A DNA stretch of 64,000 bases from Cohnella silvisoli (GTDB taxonomy: Bacteria; Bacillota; Bacilli; Paenibacillales; Paenibacillaceae), in the NCBI RefSeq assembly GCF_021190915.1, contig NZ_JAIOAP010000017.1, positions 62,001-126,000 of the forward strand, written 5' to 3'. A program made the translations under genes and the position numbers. This document shows positions 8,595-18,700 of the stretch, one piece after another. Under the pieces are notes generated by a model. That model had not been told where the DNA came from, ran no database searches, and worked only from the letters and a program-made list of their open reading frames with translations. Each line of letters opens with the position of its first letter. The first letter of the stretch is position 1.

Positions 8595-9101
8595 TCACGC
8601 GCTGTGGCGGGAGGCGTAAACAAGCAATCTTTCCGGGATGACCCGATAGTAATCCAACATTCCGCAGGGATGTTCAGATGTGTGAATCAGCTCTGCGAAT
8701 TTGCCGAACAACCGCCTGTTGATAGCGGAAGGATTAGCATAGAAGGCAATCTCCCTGATTTCGCTCGGCGAATCAAGTATCATCCCGGCAAGCGTACGCA
8801 TCGCCTCCGTCAGCATCCTTCCGCTGCGCATCCGCTTCTCGATAAACAGGAGATGAACCTCGATTTTCGTCCGGTCCTGATATTTGTCCTCTCCTGTTCC
8901 AGAGGTATACGCAAGTACCCCCGCGATTTCGCCGCTGCTGTCCAGACCAATCATAAGCCCATTATCGTACATGGAGCATAGGAGCGAGGACAGTACCGTA
9001 CTCCATTGATATGGAACTCCGAGATGTTCGCCGTTTCTGCTCAACAATATCACCGCGCTTTCCTTGGCGGCTTCACTATCTGCCGTTAACCATTGGTTCA
9101 T
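8595..9101 (-). CDS. GNAT-fold protein coupled to the ABC exporter
   Basis: A 168-residue protein with a recognisable N-acetyltransferase core: strand GEIAGVLAYTSG, strand KIEVHLLFI followed by KRMRSGRMLTEAMRTLAG, whose R-x-x-G-R loop fits the acyl-CoA pyrophosphate site, then REIAFYANPSAINRRLFGKF. The start overlaps the ABC transporter stop by four bases (ATGA), so the two are translationally coupled, and AAAGGAG lies nine bases upstream. A role in acylating the neighbouring peptide or another exported substrate is an inference from the coupling. Self-protection by acetylating the transported product is the main alternative. Confidence 0.65.
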   Translation of the reverse strand: MNQWLTADSEAAKESAVILLSRNGEHLGVPYQWSTVLSSLLCSMYDNGLMIGLDSSGEIAGVLAYTSGTGEDKYQDRTKIEVHLLFIEKRMRSGRMLTEAMRTLAGMILDSPSEIREIAFYANPSAINRRLFGKFAELIHTSEHPCGMLDYYRVIPERLLVYASRHSA

Positions 9102-11266
9102 TGGGCATTGCTCCTTTGTTTTCGCGTCTGAAGCGATGTTTCGAGCGCTTCGCGGATGGATGGGTATTGGGTCATCAGGGGATTGAAGTTATCGCGGGAC
9201 AACGACAAGCAGAGACATGGCAATTGAGTAACGATGCTTGCCGTACGCGGAACGTCATGCATCAGCGCAATCTCTCCAAAATGATCTCCGTCTTCCAATA
9301 CTGCCAGTTTCTTGCATTCCCCTGTATCCAAAATCCGAACGACCTCTACTTTGCCCCGCACAATAATGTAAAACTTGTCTCCCTCATCCCCCTGCTCCAC
9401 CACATGAACGCCTGCTTCGAATTTTTCCGTGACGAATAGCCGGGAGATCTCCTGCAGTGCAGCTGGCTCGAACCCCCGAAAGAAAGTAAATTGTTCCAGC
9501 CGGTTCGAATCCACTTGAACGCTGCCTCCGCCCTTTGACAGTGAAAAGCCCTGCTGCTTGTCCCACATGCGACGGTACGGGCCATTGCATCCCATCAACT
9601 CTTCGTGAGAGCCAGTTTCTGCCACCCTGCCCTGTTCGAGAACGATAATGCGCTCGGACATAGCTGCGTAAGCCAAACGATGCGTTACCGATACGATCGC
9701 CCGGGTGCGTGACAACGACAATATCGTCTCGTTAACCGAGCGCTCCGTGTCGGGATCGAGGGCAGATGTCGCTTCGTCCAGAAACAGTATTCTCGGCATG
9801 CGAATAAGCGCCCGGGCCAGAGCGATCCGCTGCTTCTGTCCGCCTGACAGATTATCCCCGTGATTGTGAATCTGCGTTTCGTATCCGTCAGTGAAGCCAA
9901 GGATTGTGTCATGTATTCCCGCAGCGCGGGCAGCCTCCTCGATATCCCGCTCCTCTGCTTCCGGTCTACCGATGCGGATGTTGTCCCGGATTGATGCGTT
10001 GAATAAAATCGAATCCTGGAAAACGATGCCTACCTGCCGAAGCAGCGAAGCGTAATCGGTTTCCCGGATATCCTCATCGTCGTATAAAACCTCGCCTACG
10101 CTCGGATCTTCGAACCTGAGCAACAACTGGAGCACTGTACTCTTGCCCGATCCGCTGGCGCCGACAATAGACGTATAGCCGGTTGCGGAAATGGAGAGAT
10201 CGAGATCGCGCAACACCGGCTCCCCTGGGACGTAAGCAAAAGAAACGTCGCGCAGCGCAATCTCGCGTTTTACCGGCGCAAGCACCCGGCTGCCGCGCTC
10301 GGCAACCTCGGGCTGCCAATCAAGTACCTTCTGCAGACGAAGAAAACTTGTTCTTGCAGACAAGATATATGGCAGTAAAGCGGATACGCCAAACATCGAT
10401 TGGCCAACTGTGATAAATATAGAATTGTATGCAATAAAGCTTCCGATCGAGAGTCGTCCATTAAAAGTGAGGTAGCTCCCGTATCCGAGAATGATTGCCG
10501 TTAATACTGAAATGGCAAGCATCGGCAAACGATTCAAGTTGGCATTCACGAAGCTTCGTTTGACGCCGATCGACAGCATGGCACTAAGATTACCCTCGAT
10601 GCGCGTCAGCATCGTTTTACGCAGATCGAATCCCCTGATCACCTTGTATGCTTTGATGTTCTCGTCGATCGCTCCAGTAAAATTCCCCAACTGCGCGTAA
10701 TATGCCTCATTTAGCATCAGAGATCGGGTTTTAAGCATGCGGTATGGCAGGAAGAGCAAAACTGAGCCTCCGATGGCAAGCAAAGTAAGCTTCCACTCCA
10801 TCGAGAACAAAATTGCAAGGCCGACCATGACGCTCAGAACCGAAATGAGACCCCCCGATAGCATCTGTAACGAAGACGCTTGAATATTGGGAATGTCATC
10901 GGTAAACCGGGCGAGAATATCTCCAATACGAAATCGTTCATAGAAACGATGAGACTGCATTTGCATATGCCTAAACAGCTTCATGCGGTAATCGAATAGC
11001 AGTTGGCTGCCAAGCTTTGCTTTGGCGTAATCGCCCATAATGCCCGTAATCACGTTCAGCAGCCCTATCATGATAAGCGAACCCACAATGATCGCCAAGA
11101 CCGTTGCATCTTTGGGAATCAAGGCTTTATCGATCAAATATTTGAAGCTCAGCGCGGATAGATAATGGAACAAGAGCTCGAACAAAGCCCCGAGTGAGAT
11201 CATCGCAAATAAGAGGGGAGACGATCGAATATAAGTGCTAATTGTTTTGAACAACATTCTGCCCAT
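9098..11266 (-). CDS. ABC exporter with C-terminal cyclic-nucleotide-binding domain
   Basis: A 722-residue half-transporter of the ABCB type. Six membrane helices occupy about residues 15-310. The ATPase domain (about 345-575) has Walker A GASGSGKST, signature LSGGQKQR, Walker B ILFLDEATSALD and the switch VSVTHRL. Residues about 595-715 form a cNMP-binding barrel with the phosphate-binding cassette FGEIALMHDVPRTASI, including the Arg that contacts the cyclic phosphate. There is no N-terminal C39 peptidase domain. It heads a two-gene operon with a GNAT gene. The 71-bp block upstream is nearly identical to that of the SLH-protein gene. Export gated by a cyclic nucleotide is an inference from the fusion. 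Confidence 0.93.
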   Translation of the reverse strand: MGRMLFKTISTYIRSSPLLFAMISLGALFELLFHYLSALSFKYLIDKALIPKDATVLAIIVGSLIMIGLLNVITGIMGDYAKAKLGSQLLFDYRMKLFRHMQMQSHRFYERFRIGDILARFTDDIPNIQASSLQMLSGGLISVLSVMVGLAILFSMEWKLTLLAIGGSVLLFLPYRMLKTRSLMLNEAYYAQLGNFTGAIDENIKAYKVIRGFDLRKTMLTRIEGNLSAMLSIGVKRSFVNANLNRLPMLAISVLTAIILGYGSYLTFNGRLSIGSFIAYNSIFITVGQSMFGVSALLPYILSARTSFLRLQKVLDWQPEVAERGSRVLAPVKREIALRDVSFAYVPGEPVLRDLDLSISATGYTSIVGASGSGKSTVLQLLLRFEDPSVGEVLYDDEDIRETDYASLLRQVGIVFQDSILFNASIRDNIRIGRPEAEERDIEEAARAAGIHDTILGFTDGYETQIHNHGDNLSGGQKQRIALARALIRMPRILFLDEATSALDPDTERSVNETILSLSRTRAIVSVTHRLAYAAMSERIIVLEQGRVAETGSHEELMGCNGPYRRMWDKQQGFSLSKGGGSVQVDSNRLEQFTFFRGFEPAALQEISRLFVTEKFEAGVHVVEQGDEGDKFYIIVRGKVEVVRILDTGECKKLAVLEDGDHFGEIALMHDVPRTASIVTQLPCLCLSLSRDNFNPLMTQYPSIREALETSLQTRKQRSNAQ

Positions 11267-11287
11267 CTCCTTCGTACTTACTTGCTA

Positions 11288-11358
11288 TGCACTATTTTAC
11301 ATGGACGATATACTTATAAACTGAAAAGAAAGCGCTTCATGTCAAGTATTGTCGAAAA
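11288..11358 (-). promoter_or_regulatory. Shared 71-bp promoter/operator block, copy upstream of the ABC exporter
   Basis: On the minus strand the block holds TTGACA, then AAGCGCTTTCTTTTCAGT and later TAAAATAG, and ends 22 bases before the ABC gene start. It aligns without gaps to 14509-14579. AAGCGCTTTC resembles half of a CcpA cre box, but the other half does not fit well. The remaining bases between 11359 and 11474 hold no gene, apart from a short inverted repeat (AACCGAA...TTCGGTT) around 11420-11450 that may end the SLH transcript. Confidence 0.6.
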
Positions 11359-11474
11359 CAGGAACGAAAATTTGTGCAGGATGTTCAGTCGATGTACCCC
11401 AAAACGCACCAAAAGCCAACAACCGAATGTGTTGCGGCTTCGGTTGTTAGCTCATCGTTACTCTCTGTTTTGCT

Positions 11475-12152
11475 TTACTTGCTTTTTTTCGTAAGCATTT
11501 TCAGTATTACCGTGACAGCCTCAGCCCTGGTTGTTACGCCATTGGGAGCGAATTTACCGGCGCCTTTGCCTTGTACAAGGCCCAATTCCTTCACGGCAGC
11601 CACTGCACCTTTCGCCCAAACGGGAATGTCCTTGTCATCCGCAAAGCCCGTTTCGGTATTGGATTGTATCGTTAGATCAAGCGCATTCGCAATCATCGCT
11701 GCCATCTCGGCGCGTGTAATTTGGGCATCCGGACGGAAAGACCCATCCTTATAGCCTTTAATAATACCTGCTTGTATCGCTTGTTTCACCGCACGCTGTG
11801 CCCAGCTTGCGATTTTAGCTGCATCTGCGAACGCCAGATCCGCTCCCTCTTCCTTCGGCTTGAGCGCATTCACCAGCATGACCGCAAATTCCGCGCGCGT
11901 CACCGTTTTCCCGGGCTTAAACGTTCCATCCGCATACCCGGTGACGATTCCGGCATTTACCGCTTGCTTGATGTTGGCCTCAGCCCAGTGTCCCGCGATG
12001 TCACTGAAGTTTATATTCGGTTTTGTATCCGTATCCGGCACTTCCGACACTTTATCTGCCGCAAATACGGCGAACTTCGTAAAGTGATTGACCTCTACCG
12101 TGATGCGATTGCCGTTTATCTGACCTCCGACTTCCTCCCATTTCTTCTTCAC
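11475..12152 (-). pseudogene. SLH-domain surface protein, C-terminal fragment
   Basis: This frame encodes three S-layer homology domains: DIAGHWAEANIKQAVNAGIV with GYADGTFKPGKTVTRAEFA, then WAQRAVKQAIQAGIIKGY with TRAEMAAMIANAL, and WAKGAVAAVKELGLVQG with TTRAEAVTVILKML. SLH domains bind pyruvylated secondary cell-wall polymer and anchor proteins at the surface. It joins the preceding fragment through a frameshift at about 12155-12160: restoring one T in TATTTGACGAA would read Tyr-Phe-Asp-Glu-Val-Lys-Lys-Lys-Trp straight into this frame. It is therefore the end of the gene that starts at 14462, not an independent gene. Confidence 0.85.
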
Positions 12153-13489
12153 TTCGTCAAATAGTACACGGATGCTCTTTGATTGTTCTTCAAGCTTGCA
12201 GGATCGAATGATAAAGTTAATGTGACCGGTTTGCTGAAGTTCTCCGAGAAATTTTTCAAAATCTCATAGATTGGACTGGCTAGAACGTCTTTCTCCGTTA
12301 GAAGTTTCTGAGCGTCCAACACTTTTTCTATCGTCAGTTTCAATTCCTTGCCTGAGGCATCTGCCGGAATCGAGACCGTGACCGCAGTTCCTAAACTAAC
12401 CTCGCCAGATTTACCTATTGGTAACGTTAATTGACCATTCGTTGCCGTCACCTTTATATCACCGGTACTGACATTGCCACTGCCCGTCTCTGGTTGGGAG
12501 GTGCTGATAGCCGTCCATTTCGCATAAAGCGTAGTATCGTAGATAATGGCGGTTCCCGCAAAATTGAACACGTTCGTCAAGCTGCTGTCGGAATACCAGC
12601 CTCCGAATGTGTAACCCGCCCTCGCAGGGGCAGTCGGCTCAGTTGCGTGACCATTAATAATCACCGTCTGGGCATTGACTGTCGATCCCCCGTTGCTGTT
12701 AAAATTTACGGAAGCTTTAGGAGTAATGTTAGCGATATGAATTAGTTTCGTAGTGGAGTTACCCGCGATATCTTTCGCATATACAGTGTAATCGCCATTC
12801 TCCGTGACCGTGAATTGCTTCCCGGTCGTTATGTCCGTTCCGCTGGCAGTAAAATAATTGGCATCGCGAGTACCTTTGTCCCATTTGACCAGGGCGACTC
12901 CGTTGCCGATATCGACGCCGTGAGCGGCGACAGCCGCCGTTATTGTCACGGTTCCATCGGTTGTCGTTACCGGCGCGGCGCTTAACGTTATAGCAGGCTG
13001 ATCCGTAATGATATTGGCCACGTCGATCGTTTCAATCTTCTCATTGCCCGCCTCATCCATAACGTATACGGTGTAAGTTCCGTTCGTGGTTGCGGTGAAG
13101 CTTGCCTTGTAACCCCCCCACTCGCAATCATCCCACTCGTCGCATCCGTCCCACACTTCTTCTAACTCCAACTCCTCGCCTTCATCCGCGAAATAGGCCT
13201 CGTTTTGTTCGCCGCTCGCCCATTTCGCCTCAGCGATGTCGCTGCCCGTGTCGTCGGTAGTTACGATTACCGTAACCTCGTCGTTCGTCGGACCGGACGG
13301 AGAGAGTTCCACTTGGATCGTCGGTTTTTCCTTATCGATCTGGTAGACTTCAACCTGATTTACGGTCTCGTTGCCTAGCTTATCTCGCGCAAAGATCGTA
13401 TAAATTCCATTTTCGCTGACGGTAAAGCTGTTATCGATTAAATCTTGGCCCTCTGCAGGAAAAGTAGCCGCCGTCCACTCACCCGCTGC
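12149..13489 (-). pseudogene. SLH surface protein, middle fragment with Ig-like and InlB-type repeats
   Basis: The frame is open from 13489 and has no proper start of its own. It encodes several Ig-like modules with the recurring pattern NGxYTVYxxDxAGN (as in FTVTENGDYTVYAKDIAGN), one Listeria-Bacteroides/InlB B-repeat (ARAGYTFGGWYSDSSLTNVF and LYAKWTA), and a stretch resembling linkers before SLH domains. It ends with a premature stop just after SVYYLTK. The 5' junction with the N-terminal fragment is another one-base phase change within GGACCCGGGCAGCGGGTGA. The module order suggests an elongated extracellular adhesin or enzyme-associated surface protein. Confidence 0.85.
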
Positions 13490-14462
13490 CCGGGTCCGTC
13501 ACATCCACGGTAATCGTCACATCCTGATTCGTCATCCAATCGGGATCATAGGATGTCTCGATCGAAGGCCCCGTTTTGTCGTATAGCACCTTCGAGCCGT
13601 CCGTCGTCGCAGTCGCCGTCAGCCGGAATCCATCGATCGTATAGATCTCTACCAATAGCGGAATATCCCCTTCGGCTTCCGTACCGTCCAGGAGAAGCGT
13701 CGCTTTCCTATGCGTATTGTCAAGCTTCTCCACGGTTCCGATTCTGCCCGCGATCGTCGCGACGACGCGGTCGACCGGCCCGTCTATCGCGAGATCCACG
13801 GTGATCGTATCGGATGGCTTCGCGATACTCACCGACAACGTATCATTCGACTTGATCGTTGATCCGGTCACGGATGGCACGACAATCCCTGTATCGTAGG
13901 ATTTGAAAGTCTCGCTATGACTATGAAAACTGAAGCCGTCGGTAGAGCCTGCCAACGTTCCCCATATGGCGTACGCCGGAATGCTGGATCCGCTCAATAC
14001 ATGCTCACCGTCCAAGCTGTAAAGATAGACTTGGCCTCCGATAAAAGGATCATCAGGAACCCCGATGACCTTATATTTGTAAATCGTAGCCCATTTCGCA
14101 TTCACCGGAATATCAAGCGGGTTCGCCACCTCGCTTATGGTCGTCCCGTCGCTATACCGGTAGAAAGCTTCTCTGCTGTACCGCCCCCACCCTCCGTCGT
14201 AGATCGAGCTAGCCGTCACCCACTTGGCAGAAGTGGGCACCGTATCGCTTTCTTTTACGGTCGTTCCGTCGCTGTACACATATTTTGCTACATTGCCGTT
14301 GTAAGTTGCGTTACTCGTGAATAAATAAGTATTCAATACTTGCGCTTTAACCGTATTCGTGCTGGCTTCGGCTTGTGCCTGAGGCAGCACGATGATGGAT
14401 CCTAGCAATATGGCCAATGATAAAAAACAAACTCCTAATCGATTCCACTGTTTACGAACCAT
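13479..14462 (-). pseudogene. SLH surface protein, N-terminal fragment with signal peptide
   Basis: The preferred start is the ATG at 14462, preceded by GGGAG at nine bases. The ATG at 14483 has no site. The protein begins with a basic stretch and a signal peptide (VCFLSLAILLGSIIVLPQAQAEA). Residues about 40-190 carry three imperfect repeats with YSDGTTVKESDTVPTSAKWV, YSDGTTISEVANPLDIPVNA and YSLDGEHVLSGSSIPAYAIW. An Ig-like region ends at VTDPGSG, where the frame stops, and the sequence continues in another phase. Two frameshifts in about 3 kb indicate either a decayed gene or sequence errors. Confidence 0.85.
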
Positions 14463-14508
14463 ATTCCACCGCTCCCTATTCATAATTAAACAGATTAAAT
14501 TTTACTCT

Positions 14509-14579
14509 GTCCCTATTGTACCTACCCGATATGTCTCTAGACTGAAAAGAAAGCGCTTCCTGTAAGGTATTGTATAAAA
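14509..14579 (-). promoter_or_regulatory. Shared 71-bp promoter/operator block, copy upstream of the SLH protein
   Basis: On the minus strand it reads TTACAG, AAGCGCTTTCTTTTCAGT, ATATCGG and TACAATAG, in the same order and spacing as the block at 11288-11358. The block ends about 45 bases before the preferred start codon. The conserved TA(C/A)AATAG could be a -10 element. No standard -35 box sits 17 bases from it, so an activator or alternative sigma factor is possible. Confidence 0.6.
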
Positions 14580-14610
14580 TGATCAATTTAATAGACAGAA
14601 AACGCGCAAA

Positions 14611-14639
14611 AAGGCTTCTCCTGAACCGGAAAAGCCTTA
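14611..14639 (-). terminator. Terminator of the hybrid-kinase/SARP-regulator operon
   Basis: AAGGCTTtTCC...AAGCCTTTTT on the minus strand forms a stem with a T-run 26 bases past the stop of the response regulator gene. It also separates this operon from the SLH-protein promoter block. Confidence 0.65.
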
Positions 14640-14664
14640 CATCTTGCACAATATGATCTAAAGT

Positions 14665-15792
14665 TCAGAATAAGGAAGTTGGATTCGCCGAAAGGAGCGA
14701 AAAATCCAACTTGGATCGGTCGGCATGATCGAGCAGTTCGATCGCGAGCTCATGATATTCCCCCGCATCCGCTTCTCTGTTCATGAGCAGCAGCAGTGCG
14801 ATCATCTTGGAGTGAAGCCTTAGGTCAAGCGGCAGCAGCTGCGCCCATTTCTGCATCGGACCTAGGGCGATTTCATAGCGTTGCTGCCTCGCATAGGCAT
14901 CTACCATAGCCTCCAGAAGCTCCGCATAACTGAACTCAAGCTCGGTTTGGCGCGGCGCAGCCCATCCGTACCCGCTGCCGGCCAAATATCCGTCTCCGTA
15001 TAATTGAACGGCTCGCAACACATGCATCAGGGATGAAGTACGTTTATAGAGTTCATATTCCCGTTCGTACTCGGCTACATCGTCGAATGCAGCAGACCAG
15101 TGCACACGATAACTGCCGCCCGCCGTCTTCGACAGCTCTACGATTTCTTGAAGACCAAAAACTTCAAGATCTTTGCGCAGCTGATACACTGTCGAATGCA
15201 GAGTGACCTGCGTCCGCTCCACATCGCGACCATACCAGATGTCATCGAGAATTTGCGCCTTGCCGACAGATTTCCCTCTATGGTGGTGTAGGTAGGCCAA
15301 CAGTTCCCTTCCTTTCGAATTGCGGAAGCGGATTTGTTCACCCTTATCCGTCGTTACGGCGAAAGGTCCGAAGCTGCGAACGGCTACACCCCGTTCGGGA
15401 ATTGCAACGTCAACATTCAGGCGGTTGCTCCGCTTCATGAATCGACTGATCATTCTTTCCAAATCTTCCTTCATGATCGGCTTGAGCAAATAGTCAAGCG
15501 CCTCTACGTCAAAGGCATCCCGAGCATATTCCTCATGGGCCGTCAGGAAAGCGAAATGGATTTCCGGCCGGAATGCGCGCAGACGTCTCGCTAATTCCAA
15601 CCCGTGAAAACCTGGCATTTCCATATCCAGCAGCACCAGATCGATCTGCTCTGGCGTCGTTAATACGTGCTCCAGAAAAGTTTTCGCTTTTTCGAACAAC
15701 CCGCTCACGTGTATACCATCGAGCGTTTCCAACATCTTTCCTACTCTATTAAGCGCTGGGAGCTCATCGTCTACCGCGATTACATGGATCAT
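14665..15792 (-). CDS. Response regulator with SARP-like winged helix and BTAD domain
   Basis: A 375-residue regulator. The receiver domain (1-120) has VDDE, the phospho-acceptor Asp in LVLLDMEMPGFHG and the Lys in DYLLKPI. Residues about 140-230 form a winged helix (FRNSKGRELLAYLHHHRGK...TLHSTVYQLRKDL) of the OmpR/SARP type. The rest is an all-helical bacterial transcriptional activation domain (Tyr-Glu-Arg-Glu-Tyr-Glu, LLEAMVDAYARQQRYEIAL). The start overlaps the stop of the hybrid kinase by ATGA. It is the likely output of that kinase. Its targets are unknown, and the SLH gene downstream is an obvious candidate. Confidence 0.92.
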   Translation of the reverse strand: MIHVIAVDDELPALNRVGKMLETLDGIHVSGLFEKAKTFLEHVLTTPEQIDLVLLDMEMPGFHGLELARRLRAFRPEIHFAFLTAHEEYARDAFDVEALDYLLKPIMKEDLERMISRFMKRSNRLNVDVAIPERGVAVRSFGPFAVTTDKGEQIRFRNSKGRELLAYLHHHRGKSVGKAQILDDIWYGRDVERTQVTLHSTVYQLRKDLEVFGLQEIVELSKTAGGSYRVHWSAAFDDVAEYEREYELYKRTSSLMHVLRAVQLYGDGYLAGSGYGWAAPRQTELEFSYAELLEAMVDAYARQQRYEIALGPMQKWAQLLPLDLRLHSKMIALLLLMNREADAGEYHELAIELLDHADRSKLDFSLLSANPTSLF

Positions 15793-18700
15793 ACTCGTCT
15801 CTCCTCATCAGCACTGACGGCAAGCGGAATACGTAAAATAACTTTCGTTCCAATTCCGAGACCACTTTCGATCTCGACTCCCTGACCGTACAATTGAAGC
15901 ATTCGTTGATGAATGTTTCTTAACCCGACCCCGCCTTCCCCCTCGCGTTCCGTCGAGAGGATTGCTTGAGCCGTTACGGGCATTCCCGCTCCATCGTCTT
16001 CGACGGAAATCACGATGTTCTCTATGTCGACACGAACCGATACCGTCACAGTCCCGCCATCTTCTGTTTTCGTAACGCCATGCCTCACGGCATTTTCCAC
16101 CAATGGCTGCAGCGTCAGCGGCGGGATTAGGCATTCCGCGGCTTCATCAACTTCATAACGGATACGAAGCCGATTTCCGAATCTTGCTCGCTCAATCTGA
16201 ACATAAGCCTCGACCAGATCTAACTCTTTCCTCAAGGGAACCAGTTTCTCTTTGTTCTTAAAATCGAAGCTGCCCCGCAAATAACGACTCAGATACAATA
16301 GTAAATCATGTGCGGTTTGCGGTTCCTCCAGCGACAGAGAGATGATCGTATTGAGCGCGTTGTAGAGAAAATGAGGCTTAATCTGTGCCTGAAGGAATGC
16401 CAGTTCGGATCGAACCGCTTCCTCTACAGATCGCTTCATTTCCAGCAAAGTATGCGCCCGCGCCCGCAACTCGTAAGGCTGAAACGGCTTGGTCAGGTAA
16501 TCGTTAGCTCCGACCTGGAAACCGTAGATCAGATCGTCCGGCTCGTTTTTCACCGTTGTCAACAACACGGGAAGTTCGGACAGCGCATATTTCCGACGAA
16601 TCTCTCGGCAAGTCTCATAACCGGACATTCCAGGCATCATGACGTCCAGAATGACTAGCCTAATCTTGCTTCCGCCGCTATCCAACAAATCCAGTGCTTC
16701 CTTGCCGCTTGTCGCTGTAAGAACCTCATAAGGCTCGTCCGCCAATACGGCCATAAGCACCCGCAGATTCACCGTATCGTCATCAACGATCAGAATCGCT
16801 TGTTCTCGCTTACCGCCGCCTCGATCAGGTGCTATGGAAGCCGCAATCTCAAGCCATCCCGCAGGAAGACGGTCCGCCACGAAACCTTCAGCTATCGGCT
16901 TAACATCTTCGGCTTCCTTTCTGGTTCCGTCGCTTACGGGAATCGTGAAGGAGAAAACGGAGCCCTTGCCAACTTCCGAAGCTACTGCGATCCGGCCCCC
17001 ATGCAGCTCAACCAACCGACGTACGATACCGAGTCCAAGCCCAGCGCCGCCATATTCCCTGGCAACGGACGTCCCCACTTGCTCGAACGATTGGAAGATG
17101 ACGTCGAGCTTATCTTTCGGGATGCCGATTCCGGTATCCGCGACGGCAATATGCAGCATGCTTCCCTCAGCCCATGCCGTTACGGTGACCTCGCCTTCCG
17201 GCGTAAATTTAATGGCATTCCCTATGAGATTATACGCTATCTGAAGCAGCCGGCTTTCGTCGGCTAACGCGTATGGAAGTGAATCGGGCCATTCTAGCCG
17301 AAGCGTTACCGGCTTCTCCCCGATGTAATAACGGAATACTTCCTGCTGCGCCGACACGGCCGCTCGGACATCGACAGGCTTCAATTGCAATTGGATACCG
17401 CTGTTCTTCAAACGGGACAAATCGAGAATATCGTTAATGAGGTTGGACATTCGGCGGGCTACCGAGACGACGACGTCCAACTGCTCCCGTTGGCTTTCAT
17501 TCAACGAACCCGACTTACCCTCGCTCAGCGCTTGGGAGAGATTCATGATTCCGTGCAGCGGCGTCTTCAGTTCATGCGAGGTGTTGGCAAGAAATTCGTC
17601 CTTCATTCGGTTCTGGGCGATCAGTTCCTCGGACATCGTACCGATGATGCGATAGGCATTGGTGAACCGTCTGGCGAGCTCCAACGCTTCAATGAATACA
17701 AGCCAAATGAACCCATAGGGGGCGAGCTGCATGTCGATCCAGATGATCCGGCCTTCGTTATACAAAATATCGTGGAAGGCAGCGGCTACGAATACGAGCC
17801 ACCCGGACAGCTGAAGCAGCGCTCCGCTTCGTCCGCGCAACAATGCCAATGAAAATCCGTAAATAAAATAGGCAAAAATTAATAGCGATACCCACTGGAA
17901 ATAATTGATATAGATTGTGTACGTTTCGGTTGGGAGCACGAGGACCGATGCAATGAAACCGAGCCCGATCCCTACGAGCGTCTTGACGATCTTGCCGTTA
18001 AATTCCTTCGGAAACAATTCCCGCACGAACGGCGCAGCCAACGTAACTCCGCCGTAATAAGTCAGATATTCGAGCAGGATAATGAGCCTAATGTCCGTCT
18101 GAGGAAATAGATCGGCAAGATAGATCCCGCCTACGACCCATATCCGGATTCCCCCCAATAAGCAGCATATGCCGAAATACAGCGTCGAGCGTTCAGCCCT
18201 TCGCAAAAGGTAGACCGCGATTTGATACAAGCCGAGCAGCGCGCATCCGCCGAATACCGTCATGTCGACGAGGGTATTGCGCTCTTTTATCTTCAGCATG
18301 CTCCGTTCCGTGCCAAACGTCAGACTAAACCAGAAGCCTCCTTTCGGATACAGCTCGTTGGCTATTTGCAGGTAGAGATCGAATCGTTGGCCCGGCGGTT
18401 CGAAAATAACGGTTTGCGGCAAATACGCCTCCTGAGTCGTTGAACGCCCCGTTCCGACGCGCCCCGTCTTCGCGATGACTTTTCCGTCGACGATAATGTT
18501 ATACGCCGGTGCAATCGCGGGAATGTGCAACGCCAGTTTACCGGTTGATCCCTGCGTCAACACTGTCAGACGATAGGTTGCATAACCGCGTCCCGGCAAA
18601 CCGTAGCGCGTCCATACGCCAGGTACTTTCGCGAACATGTCTGGTTGCGCCGCGTTCGCATTATGCAACTCCTTATCCGTCAACAATTGCCTCCAGTAGA

